DNA from: Lepiota brunneoincarnata
Taxonomy: Eukaryota > Basidiomycota > Agaricomycetes > Agaricales > Agaricaceae
DNA length: 64,000 nt
Direction of reading: 5' to 3'
Assembly: GCA_023014365.1 (NCBI GenBank)
Contig: JAEBUN010000009.1
Location: 1,240,001 to 1,304,000, forward strand
The position numbers and the translations under genes are program-made. Under the pieces are notes generated by a model. The model was given only the letters and a program-made list of their open reading frames with translations, ran no database searches and was not told the DNA's origin. Positions within the stretch are counted from its first letter, which is position 1; each line of letters opens with the position of its first letter. Of the stretch, positions 11,214 to 23,596 are shown in pieces.

Positions 11214-13113
11214 ATGAAGGCATTCAACTTACTGTTGGCAAGTATCTGGTTCGCATGTACGGCAGCACAGCTCGGTGGACTCCTCGTTCGCACAGAACAA
11301 GGTGACGTCATCGGATCCCTTGTCTCCCCCACCGTCCGTCAGTTCCTCGGCATCCCATACGCAGTCGCAGACAGATGGGAGCCACCCAAGTTACCTCCCA
11401 GGCGGCGCGCTCCTTTCAAAGCATCCCAGTACGGTGATTCCTGCATCCAGACCAACAGTCCGGCCAATGTCGAGTTCCTGAAGTTGACTGGAAGCGTGGT
11501 ACCCAATGGAACGGAGTCTGAGAACTGCATGAGCGTGAACATTTGGGTCCCAAGTATCAACAGAAAGCAAAGGGCGGCTGTTATGGTATGGATATATGGT
11601 GGAGGTTTTGTGTTTGGCACTGTGAGTGGCCTCTGGTTCAGGTCTTCCCTGTTTACCAGAACTTTTCTCAGAGCAATCTCCCGACCTATGACGGTCGTTT
11701 CATCGTTCGGGATAACGACGACGTCGCAGTAGTCACCTTCAACTACAGACTAAATATCTTTGGGCAGCCCAATGCTCCTCAGCTAGCCTGTACGAAGAAC
11801 CCGCAGAATTTCGGGCTACTGGATATCGATGCTGCTGTCAAATGGGTGCACGACAACATTGTCAGTTTCGGTGGAGATCCCAACCGTATTATTTTGTTCG
11901 GCCAAAGTGCTGGCGGCGTCGCCACCGATGCCTATACGTTTGCACATCCCGACGACACGATAGTTAAAGGTACGCTTTGCGAATTAGAAAGAGAGATGGT
12001 CTTGATGGAGCACCTCTGTAGGCGTCATAGAGCATTCTGGCAGGTGAGCTCGTCCTAGCAACTCAAGGCAACATACGTTCGTTGTTAACTACGTGGAAAC
12101 GCTAGCATTTCTGGCAGCCCCACTCTCCTTCAACCCTGGTATTAATACAGGCTGCCTGGAATAACGTTTCCAGCACTGTTGGATGTGGGATGAGTAAGGG
12201 TGTTCCTTTCTCGTAGAATGTCTTGTTCTCTGATTGTTATGAAACTAGCCCCAGACGCTACGCAGTTGGCTTGCATGAAAAAGGTGCCCGGACGGACACT
12301 GGAAGATGCGGTTGTTAGTACGAACGCTGCTTTTGGACTAGTTCAAGACAGTTCGTGTTTTTATTTCATTTTGTTCCAACTCTTGACTGAGAAATGGAAA
12401 GACATTACCATCTTCAGTGATACCGCAACTCGCTGCAGCAACGGGGAAATTCCTCAAGGTTCCTCTTCTCGTTGGAAGCACAGAAAATGAAGGGGACATC
12501 TTTATCGTAGACTCTGACCTCCTCACTTTAGGATTTGCGCCCCCTCTCGTGACTGAGCTCGTTGCTGACCTTCAAACCCATGTGTGTGCCCAACTTCCTT
12601 GATGGTAGTTGGTCATTTATGAGATCACATAGCTGGTCTTTACATGTCCAGCTGCCATAACTGCCCAGAACCGATTGAATGCAGGGATTACAACATGGCG
12701 CTATCAATACCAAGGTAGCGTTCCTGCCGTTACCCAAGCGCATACCTCTAATCACTCGTACAATATTAGCTGTCTTCCGTGACATCTCCACACGCCCCGA
12801 CCTCCGCTCATGGCACGCCTCAGAGCTGCCTGTTGTCTTCGGCACCTACAACCAAAGCACAGAAATACCCAAGACCTCCGAGGAGATCGCACTCTCGACA
12901 TACATGCAGAGCGCATGGGTGGCTTTTGCACGAGACCCTCAGAAAGGGTTATTGAATTTTGGCTGGCCAGCATACAGGCACGACACAGACAGCCTCATTC
13001 AGCTGGGTAACTTCTTCAACCGTAGCAGCGCTACGTTCGGAAACGCTAGTATGATCGACTTTGGTTGCGATAAGATTCAAACTTTGGCATGTGATTGCGG
13101 CCCAACTAAATAG
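11214..13113 (+). CDS. Secreted type-B carboxylesterase/lipase 1
   Basis: Alpha/beta-hydrolase of the type-B carboxylesterase family (cholinesterase/Candida rugosa lipase-like), expected to hydrolyse carboxyl esters outside the cell. It begins with a signal peptide (MKAFNLLLASIWFACTAAQ), then the family block GDVIGSLVSPTVRQFLGIPYA, the oxyanion-loop YGGGFVFGT, and the nucleophile elbow GQSAGG. The acid is probably the Glu in GSTENEGD, and the histidine lies in SWHASELPVVFGTY. At least seven short introns are visible; the first is 11622-11671. Three one-base insertions break the frame: two in the exon near 12140-12155, visible against esterase 2, and one near 12423. It is 1.8 kb upstream of a paralogue in the same orientation, so they are tandem duplicates. 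It is either a decaying copy or carries assembly errors. Confidence 0.85.
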
Positions 13114-13301
13114 CTTGCTTATACCCTAGCGCCAAGTCCGTGTTCACAGAAATCAGTATATCAAAGCGTTTGGAATACATAATTGTTGATGCACGATTAG
13201 GGTCCAAGATGGCAATTGCTAACAGGACCCCCGCAAGCACAAATCTGGGCAAACATATAGCCGCGCAAATACAAGGCAGCGCGATCGCTGCATAGCTACA
13301 C

Positions 13302-13649
13302 GTCAACATTCTGCCCTTTGAGATCCTTGAAGAGATTCTCGTCCTTCCCTCCAACGACTGTGATCGAGAGAGCTTTATCTCTCCGTTTACTCCGTGCTAT
13401 GGGTCCAGAGTCCCCCTGGCTGCCGTTTGTCGACCTTGGAGGGAGGTTGCTTTCTCCCCCACGTTTCGAACCCAGATGGAGGATTGTGTTAGGATATTGC
13501 AGGAAAACCTCCCTCTTGCTCGCTCGTCAGGTTCATTGCGGAATATTTCGATCCACACCAACCCGTTCGGCAAAGGGGACATGTACGATGTTCGGTCATA
13601 TCCCATTAACACTGAGGAAATCTTCCATTCGTCGTTACAATACGCTTGA
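13302..13649 (+). pseudogene. F-box protein relic
   Basis: An open frame of about 115 codons without a start ATG reads as the N-terminal part of an Agaricomycete F-box-like protein: ILPFEILEEILVLPS, then VPLAAVCRPWREVAFSPTFR, the usual F-box order of LPxEIL and a Cys-Arg-Pro-Trp core. It stops at 13647. The leucine-rich part expected downstream is not found in a single frame; fragments around 13900-14340 may be its decayed remainder. It lies between two esterase copies and is probably a leftover of that region's rearrangement. Confidence 0.6.
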
Positions 13650-14919
13650 CTGCCATGAGAAGCAAGGTATACCAGGGACCGTCTATACCTCCCCCTAACC
13701 TTCGGTTGATGAACCTACCCACGTGTGCAAGTATCTATCTGAGGCTGCCCAAGATTAATTGTCTGAACCTTAAGGTCCGTTTCCTTTAACCACTGTACGA
13801 TATCTGGGCCTTGCTCTGGGGTGGACTGATGGGCGATTGGCTCTTAAATATTCTGAATACCTTTCACTGTTAAGTATTCTATTGTCCTACCAACTGTTGG
13901 ACCGGAATGCATCTTTGGAAACGTAGTTTTAGTCTAACTACCACGCCCATTCCCCACCAAAGCATCGTACTCGTGGAAACGCGTTCGATCCACCAAGGCG
14001 CGGAGTTTAAGGGAAATATTCGTCCGAGAAGAGCTCTGAGATTACATCTACAGAGGTGTACGCGCACTCACAATGTATGGTGTCTAGTCGCTTCAGCTCA
14101 CCGCTACTGTCGGGTCCCAGGAAATTTGACGTTGAGCGCCACAACATATTAGACACTGTCCGGCGGTGGACCAACGCACACCCTAACTCCTCCATCAACG
14201 ACGTCCAACCGGCCTACCGGTTGCACAAGGCTCGCAGGAGGTGCTCGGATGAGGGTATTTCGTCCCCAACTAGTAGACATGACCGCAGCGTGCCACACGG
14301 CTGTGCCCACGTTAGAACCTTGTGGAAGGTTAATTAATCAAGCTCGATACCCATATGTACACGGACTCATGAATTACGAGATAGCTGCGGCTCGGAAATC
14401 AAGGGTCTGACAGGTTGAAAATCTCTGTGACGAGCGTCTTTTTGGATGTTCCGTGAGCTACGCAGACTACTCTGACCAGTTGTCACCAGTTCAGTCCCGC
14501 GTCCGTACAGTCCAGTGCTTGGGGAATGCAGCATATCTTGCGATATATATGATGAGTCAGGACATATCTCCAAGATCACAAAGCTAACAATAACCCGCCA
14601 TTTTTTTCGAATCAGCTGTCGGTGTCCCCTCTCCTCTCCGCTCATCTAGATGCACTAGAGCGTGCAAAACCTTCACTGTCGGACGCTCAGTCTGATCAGC
14701 GAACACAACTCATGACCATGACTTGGATATCCCTGGTTCCTGAGGCCAGAAGAGCGAAAATAACAAGTTGATCAGTCATTTGGTCCGACGTAAACGACTG
14801 CGCGCGGCGTTGTCTGCGCTTTCTATGGAGTTAATGTCGTTCGCACTGTGAGGGGGTACGCCGCTGATCCACCACACGGTAATCACAGTATAGTTCATTT
14901 CCCCCCCGGGCGTTCGAGG
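13650..14919. other. Intergenic stretch between tandem esterases
   Basis: No intact gene is seen. Short plus-strand frames at 13900-14340 could be decayed F-box protein sequence, but this cannot be shown. Confidence 0.4.
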
Positions 14920-14926
14920 TATAAAA
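14920..14926 (+). promoter_or_regulatory. TATA box of carboxylesterase 2
   Basis: TATAAAA lies 35-41 bases upstream of the ATG at 14961, the same spacing as in carboxylesterase 1, which supports both start sites. Confidence 0.6.
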
Positions 14927-14960
14927 TGCACGATGTCTCGAGAAGAATTAAGGTGATACA

Positions 14961-16894
14961 ATGAAAGCTTTTGACTTGCTGCTTCCAACCATCTGGCTCG
15001 CTTGTGCGGCAGCACAATCAAATGGACTCCTTGCTCACACAGAACAAGGCGATGTCATCGGGTCCCTTGTCTCCCCTACCGTCCGCCAGTTTCTCGGCAT
15101 CCCATACGCAGTCGCAGACAGATGGGAACCACCCAGGTTGCCCCCTAATAGGCCCGATCCTTTCCAGGCCTCCCAATACGGTGATTCCTGTATCCAGAAC
15201 AACAGTCCCTTCAATCTCGAGTTTTTGAAGCTGACCGGAGCCGTGGTACCCAATGGGACGGAATCCGAGAATTGCATGAGCCTGAACATATGGGCTCCGA
15301 GTACCGACAGAAAGCAGGGAACGGCTGTTATGGTGTGGGTCTATGGCGGGGGCTTCTTTTTTGGCACGGTGAGTGGCTCTGAGGCCTGAGGCCTAAGGTC
15401 TTCCCTATTTACTGGAACTTTCTCTCAGAGCAACCTTCCAACCTACGACGGTCGTTTCTTTGTTCGGGACCACGAAGACGTCACGGTGGTAACCTTCAAC
15501 TACCGACTTGACATCTTTGGACAGCCCAATGCGCCTCAGTTAGGCCGGTGCGGGGAACACACAGAATTTTGGGCTGCTGGATATCAATACTGCTATCAAA
15601 TGGGTGCACGATAACATTGCTGGTTTTGGTGGGGATCCAGATCGTATAACCTTGTTCGGTCACAGTGCTGGAGGCGTCGCCATAGATGCTTATACATTTG
15701 TATATCCTGACGACACGATAGTTAAAGGTCAGCACTTGCTAACCGGAAGGCCAGAACGAACGTCACTGATAGTACCCCACTGCAGGCGTCATAGAGATCT
15801 CCGGCAGGTGAGCTAGTCTACAGCCCTGAGGAGCCCCGATCTTAGTGGCAAACGTATGGCCACATCAGCCTGTCCAGTAATGTTATCGTCGTTCAACCTG
15901 GTCTCAACACCGCTGCATGGAACAATGTTTCCAGCGCCGTTGGATGCGGGACAAGTAGGGGCACTCCATTGTCGCATATGGCCCGTTGTCTAACGATCGT
16001 GAAATAGCTCCAGATGCTGCGCAGCTGGCTTGTATGAAAAAGGTACCAGGGCGGACCCTGGAGGATGCCGTTGTCAGCACGAACGCTGTTTTTAGTCCGA
16101 TTCAAGACGGTTCGCATTTTATCATATTCATCCAACTCGTTTTCTGACTCAGGGCGTGGAAGATGTTACGGTATTCAGCGATATTCCTGCTCGTGCAGCA
16201 GCAGGAAACTTTCTCAAGGTTCCACTCCTTGCAGGAACCACAGCAAATGAAGCAGATATTGCCATCGTTGCCGCTGAGATCCTCACCTTGGGATTCGCCC
16301 CTCCGATAGTGACTCAGGCTGCCGCTGACCTTGCGACTCATGTGTGTTCCTATTTTTCTTGATCGCGGATGGTATGTTGACGAAACAACTTGAATGAAGG
16401 CGATATTTACTTGTCAAGCGGGTGTAATCGTTCAGCATAGGCTGGATTCAGGGGTTCCCGCCTGGCGATATCAATATCAAGGTGAGGCCCCACCGATATC
16501 CTCAAGATTCTAGACTCTGAGCATCTGTATTTCAGCTGTATTCCCCGATATCTCCACACGCCCTGACTTACGCGCTTATCACGGGTCGGAGCTTCCTATA
16601 ATCTTCGGTACCTATAATCAAACCGTGGATATACCCCCGACCCGTGAGGAAATCGCGCTCTCAAAGTACATGCAAAGCGCTTGGGTAGCATTTGCGCGGG
16701 ATCCTCAGAAAGGCTTGACGAACATTGGTTGGCCAACGTACCGTGCCGGCACGAACAGTATCGTGCAGCTGGGCGGTTTTTTCAACCGCAGTGGATCTAC
16801 GCTGGGATCTAGTATTTTCATTGACTTGGCTTGTAACAATGCTCAAACGTTGGCTGCGATTGCCGACCCGGTAGGCACTTTATTTCATCCCTAG
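14961..16894 (+). CDS. Secreted type-B carboxylesterase/lipase 2
   Basis: Close paralogue of the upstream esterase, with the same intron layout and the same secreted alpha/beta-hydrolase function. Visible parts: signal peptide MKAFDLLLPTIWLACAAAQ, FLGIPYAVADRWEPP, oxyanion-loop YGGGFFFGT, nucleophile elbow GHSAGG (GQSAGG in the other copies), acid region GTTANEAD, catalytic-His block YHGSELPIIFGTY, and the end ADPVGTLFHP. The first intron is 15369-15428. One extra G at about 15545 (TTAGGCC where copy 1 has CTAGCC) breaks the frame just after GQPNAPQL; without it the exon reads through to AFGGDP-type sequence. Otherwise it is intact and is the best candidate for the functional member of the pair. 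The substrate cannot be inferred. Confidence 0.88.
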
Positions 16895-16953
16895 GACGCG
16901 TTTCACGTCGGGAGAGAACGAGAGTATAAACTAGCAATGGATGCACTACGTAA

Positions 16954-18791
16954 TTAGAGGCTAAGAATGCGATTAACCTTATTAAGTAATTCTTGCTCCT
17001 CTGTGGGCAGAGATAGTGGAATCTTGAACTTTTCAAAGCCTAAAAGCCGTCTTCCTTCCATAGACGAAACATTCTCGATAGAACCCCTTCCCACGCATTT
17101 TGATTCGCCTTCACCACCAGGGAAGTCGCTGAAAAAAGTAATAGATATAAAAGCTGCTCAGATGGGGAAGCAAATGGACATACGGAGGAGGAAGACCAGC
17201 AACGAAATTGCTACGTTGGTCTCTGAGGTATTGGGCACTAATCAAAAATTCAGAGGTGTGTCATACAATGAATCGAGGAGCGCGCCTACTTATGGAACGT
17301 CAAGGGAACTGCAGGGAATGTAAAGGACAGAGGAATCCCCTCGGCCACGATGCTGACCTTCGACACCATGAATAACGTCGCAGTGCCCTAAGCCTGGGGT
17401 ATCAATATCCCTCTAGTTTTTTTGAAGAGGCTGGAACGACTCACAGTAGACCTGGTCGCCGGGCTCAACCTTAGGAATAGAGACCATTGTCTTCTCTAGT
17501 TGTAAGTGAGGGTGTGTTTTCTCGTTGAGTTCCTGAGTCTTGCCAATACTACTTCCCGGAAAATGCGAGCTATTAATGTCAAGCTCCCAATCCTCAAACT
17601 TCAGGGAGTCCGAGCGAGGGTTTTTGGGACGGAAGAAGGGACGAAGGATGAGGTATGCAGATGCAAGGGGAAGATTAGGGAAAACTCGAAGAGTGCCCTC
17701 GTTCGGTCCTGTCGATGACAGGGATGTCCACCCTTGCCATGGTCGGAAGATGGAGCAAGCGTTTCTGGGTGAGGGAATTAGCGGAAAGTTCTCGTGGCGC
17801 ATTGAAAAAAAAAAGACGTACGGAGTATGATAGAGGTCACTCTGGGCTCCAATTCTGGGTGCAGCATCGAAGGGATCATGCTGTCGCCATCTGCTTACCC
17901 CCTTGCAGAATGTTGCCAAAAACGGAACGAAGACCAGGGTCCTCCCACCTCTCAACTGACCCTCCATCGATGTGAGGGCCAAGGGTGAACTTGGCGTCTC
18001 CGGGATGGCGAATCCTCAGGCGGTCGTAGTACGAGATAGGAGTGTCGAGTCTCACTTGACCTGGTGAAGAGGTGTGCCACAGAGAAAGAAGGAATTTCTG
18101 GGTGTTGATAAGACTAGGGTGAGTTCGTGCCAAGGTCTGAGCGACGGAGTTGTAGATCTCAAAAACTTGGATATTATCTTCAGGGAAGCCTGTAGTTTGT
18201 GTTAGAGACGGGTCAAAGAGAGGTTTACGTAGGCCACCTTTGATGCGGTCAACATTAGCTTCAGCATAATCTCTGATCATCTGCTTCCAACCAAGCGCCT
18301 CCTACAGTTCCAAGGTAAGATGCTGCGCCCGTAGGCAAAACATATGTCCTACCTCTTTAGACACACCACTGGTCACGACGACGGTTCCTACCCGTTTGAT
18401 CTCATCAATTTGGGATTGACTGACCCGACCCAGTTTTACATCGTCGTAACTAACTTTCGTAACCAACTGCGGAGACCCGACGTCAAAAGAGGTTTGGAGG
18501 ATCTGTAGGGAGGACTTACATTGTTTCTTTCTTTACAATCTCTGCCACAGTGCCCTCAAGTTCGTCCAGCACCTGCCTCCAGCTCTCCACGAACTCGTCC
18601 CTGAATATCTCTTTCTTTAATGCCACGAATCTGTCTGGTAAGGCTGCGCGTTCTTCGCCAGGGGTAAGCGACGTGAAAATTGAAGAGATAGAGCCTTCTT
18701 CCTTTGGTTTGCGCTGAGTTGTTGTAGCTGTTGCTAGTCGCCTAGAAAGTGTAGGCTGTAGAAACCTGATGCGATAGGAAAGAGAGTGCAT
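16954..18791 (-). CDS. DUF1479 (YbiU-like) 2-oxoglutarate/Fe(II) oxygenase
   Basis: DUF1479 proteins are a distinct group of 2OG-Fe(II)-dependent dioxygenases; the substrate is generally unknown. The start MHSLSYRIRFLQPTLSRRLA is basic and Ser/Leu-rich, like a mitochondrial presequence. Family blocks follow across about seven exons: ALPDRFVALKKEIF, RVGTVVVTSGVSKEE, IYNSVAQTLARTHPSL, the iron-binding His and Asp in GPHIDGGSVERWEDPG, CSIFRPWQGWTSLSSTGPNE, SIPKVEPGDQVYW joined across an intron to HCDVIHGVE (the distal His), then AQYLRDQRSNFVAGLPPP and DFPGGEGESK, ending at 16954. A long plus-strand open frame over the last exons (16967-17323) is only its antisense. The junction of the first two exons could not be put in phase by eye. 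It lies tail to tail with carboxylesterase 2, only about 60 bases away. Confidence 0.85.
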
Positions 18792-19522
18792 GTCGGGAAG
18801 GGGAACAAAGTGGTTGTTGGACTAGTGGGGTTTGAAAAGGGGTGGTGGGGCGGTATCATGGGAGGGGGCCCTAAGTTATGGTGTTCGCTTGACCCTGCCG
18901 TCCGACGTGAGCGTGACCATGGATCACCACAAGCCGCATAGAGAGATAAACGCCTGTGTGGGACGGCGTCCACGGGCTGTTGCACGATATCAGATTAACC
19001 GAGGATTCCCCGGAACCTTCCCCGGTCAATTCCAAAACACTCCGCTGAATAATTGCTCTTGCTGCTTTTCGGGTTCTATTGAGTTAACAGCTAGAAAGCC
19101 CAACACTGGTATCGGTGCCATCCCAGGATCGAAGAGGGAGATTGTGCCATTTCCCGGGTCGCGTAGTGGCTGATCAACCGGGGTGGAAGAATCCTCAAGG
19201 TTCCACAGGTAGTTGATCCCAAACTCCCATATGCGTCAAGGGAACTTGGACTGAATAGCTGCGGCTACGCGAGAAATTTTAATTTCGATGGGAGGTCGGT
19301 AGCCTGTGATACCGGTAAAAATGAACAAACGCACCACTTCGACACTGACTATTCCACCAGCTGCGCGGATGGGCTAAGGAGTTTTGATTGCGCCCGCAGA
19401 AAATGATACCAGTCATTAGAGGGCACGTGCCATCAACTACACCAAGCGGGCGCTTGCAACTTGAGACTGGGAGATTAAAATGACTCTCCTTGGTCCCCTC
19501 CTGGGCTATATCAGCTCTCACT
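18792..19522. promoter_or_regulatory. Divergent intergenic region, DUF1479 gene and sulfate permease
   Basis: Roughly 730 bases separate the two divergent starts. Palindromic and regulatory motifs were not resolved by eye, and no coding sequence is supported. Confidence 0.35.
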
Positions 19523-22326
19523 ATGACCACGACACCACCCCTCCGCCACCCACGACTCTACTCCTCTCATCTGGGTTACCACTGAAGGAGACTCGGCATC
19601 GAGCTCCCTCATGGGCATCGACGCGATCGCACAACCAGTATCCGAGGAACGAACGGCCCTATTGGACGTGGAGTCCTGGCCAGAGAGCGACTTATAGTGG
19701 CACGAGCTCTCCAGGTGCCAGTACGTGTACATTCCTTTTCCCCTAGCTTTCACACATGCGTCTCCTCTATACTTCGAGGCTGTTTGCTGTACGACCCTTG
19801 GTTGTTCCAGAGGGCTTACGCCTACCCTGCAGGAGATGGCTCCAGAAAGGATACCACAGTGTTTGCAAAACGTGTCCGGTACTACATACCGGCTCTTGCA
19901 TGGATTCCCAACTACTCACGCAATTTGTGAGCCGTCGTCTGCCTCGTCTACCTCCAACTACTGATATCTCCTGCTGCAGTATCGGAGGCGACGTCCTCGC
20001 CGGACTCACTGTCGCATGCATGCTCATCCCACAATCCATCAGTTACGCGACCTCCCTCGCTAAAATCAGTCCTGTCACAGGTTTGGTGCGTCCGGCCGGA
20101 CCATTGCGGCTTCTATTCGCAAGTCTAGGCGTCTCTCTGAACTGTAATTAGATGTCTGCCTCTGTTCCAGGCATTGTATATGCCCTCCTCGGCACTTCCA
20201 AACAACTCAATGTAGCGCCGGAGGCTGCAACAAGTTTGCTCGTAGGTCAAGCCATCGCGGATATTCTACGTGACCGGTCAGTCTCAGGTGGAGGCGAGCT
20301 GTTGGGGTTAATAGTTGCGACGGCCATTACGCTACAGGTGACGCTTCGATCCTGCTTACAAGGTTAACTGATCCCGTAACCTTGTTTAGGTTGGACTACT
20401 CGAATTTCTTCTCGGGTTCTTCCGTTTGGGTTTCATTGATGTCGTGCTTAGTCGAGCATTGTTACGAGGGTTCATAACTGCTGTCGCAATCGTCATCATG
20501 ATGTATGTGTGGCTCAATCGATTTCTTTAAATGATGCTAATTCTGCCATTTTCAGTGAACAGCTGATCCCAATGTTCGGTCTTACAAAGCTCGCACACGA
20601 ATTGGATCCCGAAACAACATGGGAGAAGATTCTCTTCCTCTGCCAATATACATGGTCAAACCACCATCGACTGACAACTACAATCAGTTTCGGAGCACTA
20701 TTCGTCTTGATTGGGATACGTAGTATCAAGAATCAGTTTAGGCGATATTGGTTCATCTATCGCTTACCCGAAGTGCTGATTGTTGTCATATTCTCGATTG
20801 GTATGTACTCCCTTGTGTCTATCGAGCATGTCCTGACGTAATTCCTAGTATTATCTGGCAACTTGAGATGGGACAAGGAAGGTGTTGACATCCTTGGCTC
20901 CGTATCTGTCACGACGGGAGAATCTTTCATTGTTTTCCCGTTTAACAAAACCGTTTTAAAATATGCCCATCGTACGACCTCGACCGCCATGTAATTCTTT
21001 CCCCCTTCTTAGCTGGCCCCTTCATGCTCACATTACTTGAAGTGTCATTTCGGTTGTGGGATTCCTCGACAGCATTGTGTCTGCCAAGCAGAATGCAGCT
21101 CGCTTTGGCTATTCTATCAGCCCAAATCGTGAGCTCGTGGCACTGGGAGCGTCCAACCTCGTTGCGTCATTCATTCCCGGTACTCTCCCTGCTTTCGGTT
21201 CTATCACGCGTTCACGTATCAACGGTGATGTTGGGGGACGGTCTCAAATGGCATCCCTCGTTTGCTCTGGGGTTGTCCTGCTCGCAACATTTTTCCTTCT
21301 TCCGTGGATGTATTACCTCCCCAAATGTGTGCTTGCTGTCATGTGAGTGCCTCTTGTGCACTCAGGGCTGATATTGATTCGGCCTCCCTTTAGTATCACT
21401 CTGGTCATTTTCTCTCTCCTCTCAGAAACCCCTCACGACATCATTTACTACTGGAGGTCTGTTTCTGTGGTCCCTTTTGATTTTCAAGGAACATGCAATG
21501 CTGACGAGAGACTCGATAGAATGGAGGCTTGGATTGACCTTGCTCTCATTTGCCCTCACTTTCTTCTCTTGTCTCATCTACAACGTTGAGGTCGGCATTG
21601 TGGTCAGCCTAATCGTATCACTCTTGCTTCTTGTCCATCGTTCTTCCAAGACAAGAATGACGATTCTTGTAAATTACCTTTCAATGATTGGCGCGAGCTG
21701 CTTATTGATTTGTGCGTAGGGCCGTATTCCTGGAACCGAGAGATGGAAGCCTGTGAACGAGGACCCTGAAGCAGAGGAGGCTGTTCCGGGTGTCCTTGTG
21801 GTTCGCATTCGCGAAAACTTGGATTTCGCCAACACTGCTCAACTCAAAGGTGTGTTCAGCTTTCAAGAGGCCGGTTACATACTGTTTGCTGATTTGCCAA
21901 TCAGAGCGTTTACGCCGACTTGAATTATATGGACCCCATAAGACTCACCCATCGGAAGCTCCACGAAGACAAGAGTCGAACGTGATCGTTTTCCACATGG
22001 CAGATGTCGACAAGTGTGATGCGTGGTAAGCATTCGTACGTGATCCTTGGGTTTCAACTATGCTCACGTTCGAGACTAGCGCGATGCAAATACTCTACGA
22101 ACTTCTTGAGGAATACAAGGTATGCCCGCCTCTGGTCATGGAAGACTCTAATGTTGATGTATTTTTGCAACAGTCCCGTGGTGTTGCCTTGTTCATTACG
22201 CATCTCAAGAGCAAGCCGCAGCAGCAATTCATTAAAGCTGGGATCTGGGACCTCGTTGGTACCGACGCCTTCCGGAGGACAGTCGCTGACGCGATTTCAA
22301 TCGTTGAACACTCTGATAGATCCTAG
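19523..22326 (+). CDS. SulP-family sulfate permease with STAS domain
   Basis: SLC26/SulP anion transporter, in fungi usually a plasma-membrane sulfate:proton symporter feeding sulfur assimilation. The exons carry the family order: VRYYIPALAWIPNYS, the sulfate-transporter signature GGDVLAGLTVACMLIPQSIS, VPGIVYALLGTSKQLNVAPE, several membrane helices, SVVGFLDSIVSAKQNAARFG, GASNLVASFIPGTLPAFGS, LLSETPHDIIYYWR, and a C-terminal cytosolic STAS domain (VPGVLVVRIRENLDFANTAQ, VIVFHMADVDKCDA, GVALFITHLKSKPQQQF). About a dozen short introns are present. The N-terminus is uncertain: ATG 19523 is out of phase by one base with the family-like cytosolic segment SEERTALLDVESWPES near 19630, so the start is a best guess. 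The end at 22326 is clear. Confidence 0.85.
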
Positions 22327-22521
22327 ATTCTTTGACGCTTCAAGTTTCTACTGACATCACCCTTGGCTATTCTCCTCGCCTATCGACTGCAATGTGCTTG
22401 ATGGCTCTCGATATTATGACCCTACAGGATTCCCATCATTAATGTTTTTGCTGTTTCTCGTGTTGCAATGATTACAGATGTCTGCATGGCTATTTTACTT
22501 GACCAATACAATCATATGGAG

Positions 22522-23214
22522 CTATCTCATCTGCCAGGCGATCGCACGTACAGGGGAGCCATCAATCCCAGTCAGTTTGAGAGGGACAAGGCTCACGAAG
22601 AGGCCAGGGATGCCAACCAGGGGCTTCAGGTTGGCCAAGTTCTCAGCGATAATGCCTCCAGCGCCAAGAATCACCTCATGAAAGGCGAAACCATTCTCAC
22701 CCTCGCCTTTGAGAACAGTCTCATCTGGATTAAGTGTATCCACGCCAACAACGCGCACTCCACACGCCAGGATGCCTTCAGCAGCGTCTTTCATCAAGAA
22801 GGGATGATCGTAGTATTCTGGAGAGCCCCACTTTTCATACCATCCCGTACAGATTAGTACAATTGAGCCAGCCTTGAAGTCTTTTGCAAATGGCTCGAGG
22901 TCAGCCCATGAGATCTTTTGCTTTGGTTGGGGGCATTGTACGGAAAGGTCGACCAGGACTGCTGGGCCTATGAGTAGGGATAATGGGATCTGGTCGACTG
23001 TGAGCCCGGAAGAGAAGAAGTGATAGGGCGCGTCGATGTGTGTGCCTGTGTGTGAGCCGAGGGTGAGTTGGTGGACGTTGTAGCCATCTGAAGGGATTGT
23101 GGCGACGGGGTGGGAAGTTGGGTGGGGGTCGCCTGGGTAGATTTGGGTTGTGGAATCGATTGGGTGGGTGAGGTCGTGGATTTTGCACTGGGAGGTCATT
23201 ATGGTGTCGGTCAA
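22522..23214 (-). CDS. Cyclase-family (kynurenine formamidase-like) metal hydrolase
   Basis: An intact, intronless frame of 230 codons. The family (PF04199) includes bacterial kynurenine formamidase and other metal-dependent amide hydrolases. The diagnostic metal-binding motif is complete: SHTGTHIDAPYHF. Other family segments are the start KIHDLTHPIDSTTQIYPGDP, VLICTGWYEKWGSPEY, VRVVGVDTLNPDE and a C-terminal VSLVPLKLTGIDGSPVRAIA. Length is normal for the family. The start MTDTIM at 23214 or the second Met at 23199 are both possible. No signal peptide is seen, so it is probably cytosolic. The substrate in fungi is not established, and formamidase activity is only one possibility. It converges on the end of the sulfate permease and diverges from the MYND gene. 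Confidence 0.88.
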   Translation of the reverse strand: MTDTIMTSQCKIHDLTHPIDSTTQIYPGDPHPTSHPVATIPSDGYNVHQLTLGSHTGTHIDAPYHFFSSGLTVDQIPLSLLIGPAVLVDLSVQCPQPKQKISWADLEPFAKDFKAGSIVLICTGWYEKWGSPEYYDHPFLMKDAAEGILACGVRVVGVDTLNPDETVLKGEGENGFAFHEVILGAGGIIAENLANLKPLVGIPGLFVSLVPLKLTGIDGSPVRAIAWQMR

Positions 23215-23596
23215 GTCTGCATTGATTAGATGAAGTAAATGATTTTCTCACGATGATAACGAGTTGCCCTCATAAGCGTATCTCACTAGACCGCGAAGTC
23301 CCAAGGACGGCCCCCAGCCAGAGGAGCCAATTTAAGTTGTCTCATGATCGGGTGGAAAATGTACGCTGATTGTTGCCAGCGAATGACTCATGCAAGCTTC
23401 CAGCAGTGGGCCGGCTTTGTGGCTAGTTCCTCGGGCTTTTTTGGCCGAGAGAGCCCAGAGGGAAATCTGTAAAGAGTCGAGCGATTTCTGGTGTACGTTT
23501 GTGAGTTAAAGAGGCTGGGGATGGGGGCTGTCTCTTAATTGTGTTTCGATGTTGGTCTAAATTGGGAGGGCATTACATCAGAGTGGCACGGCTTCC
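23215..23596. promoter_or_regulatory. Short bidirectional promoter region
   Basis: About 380 bases separate the divergent starts of the cyclase-family and MYND genes. No TATA box or clear motif was identified. Confidence 0.35.

Noticed and set aside
16967..17323. Plus-strand frame of 118 codons that looks like a small basic protein
   Set aside because: It is antisense to the last exons of the DUF1479 oxygenase, whose family blocks (AQYLRDQRSNF, DFPGGEGESK) and in-phase introns explain the sequence.
22468..22857. Plus-strand frame of 129 codons
   Set aside because: Antisense of the intact cyclase-family gene with the complete SHTGTHIDAPYHF motif.
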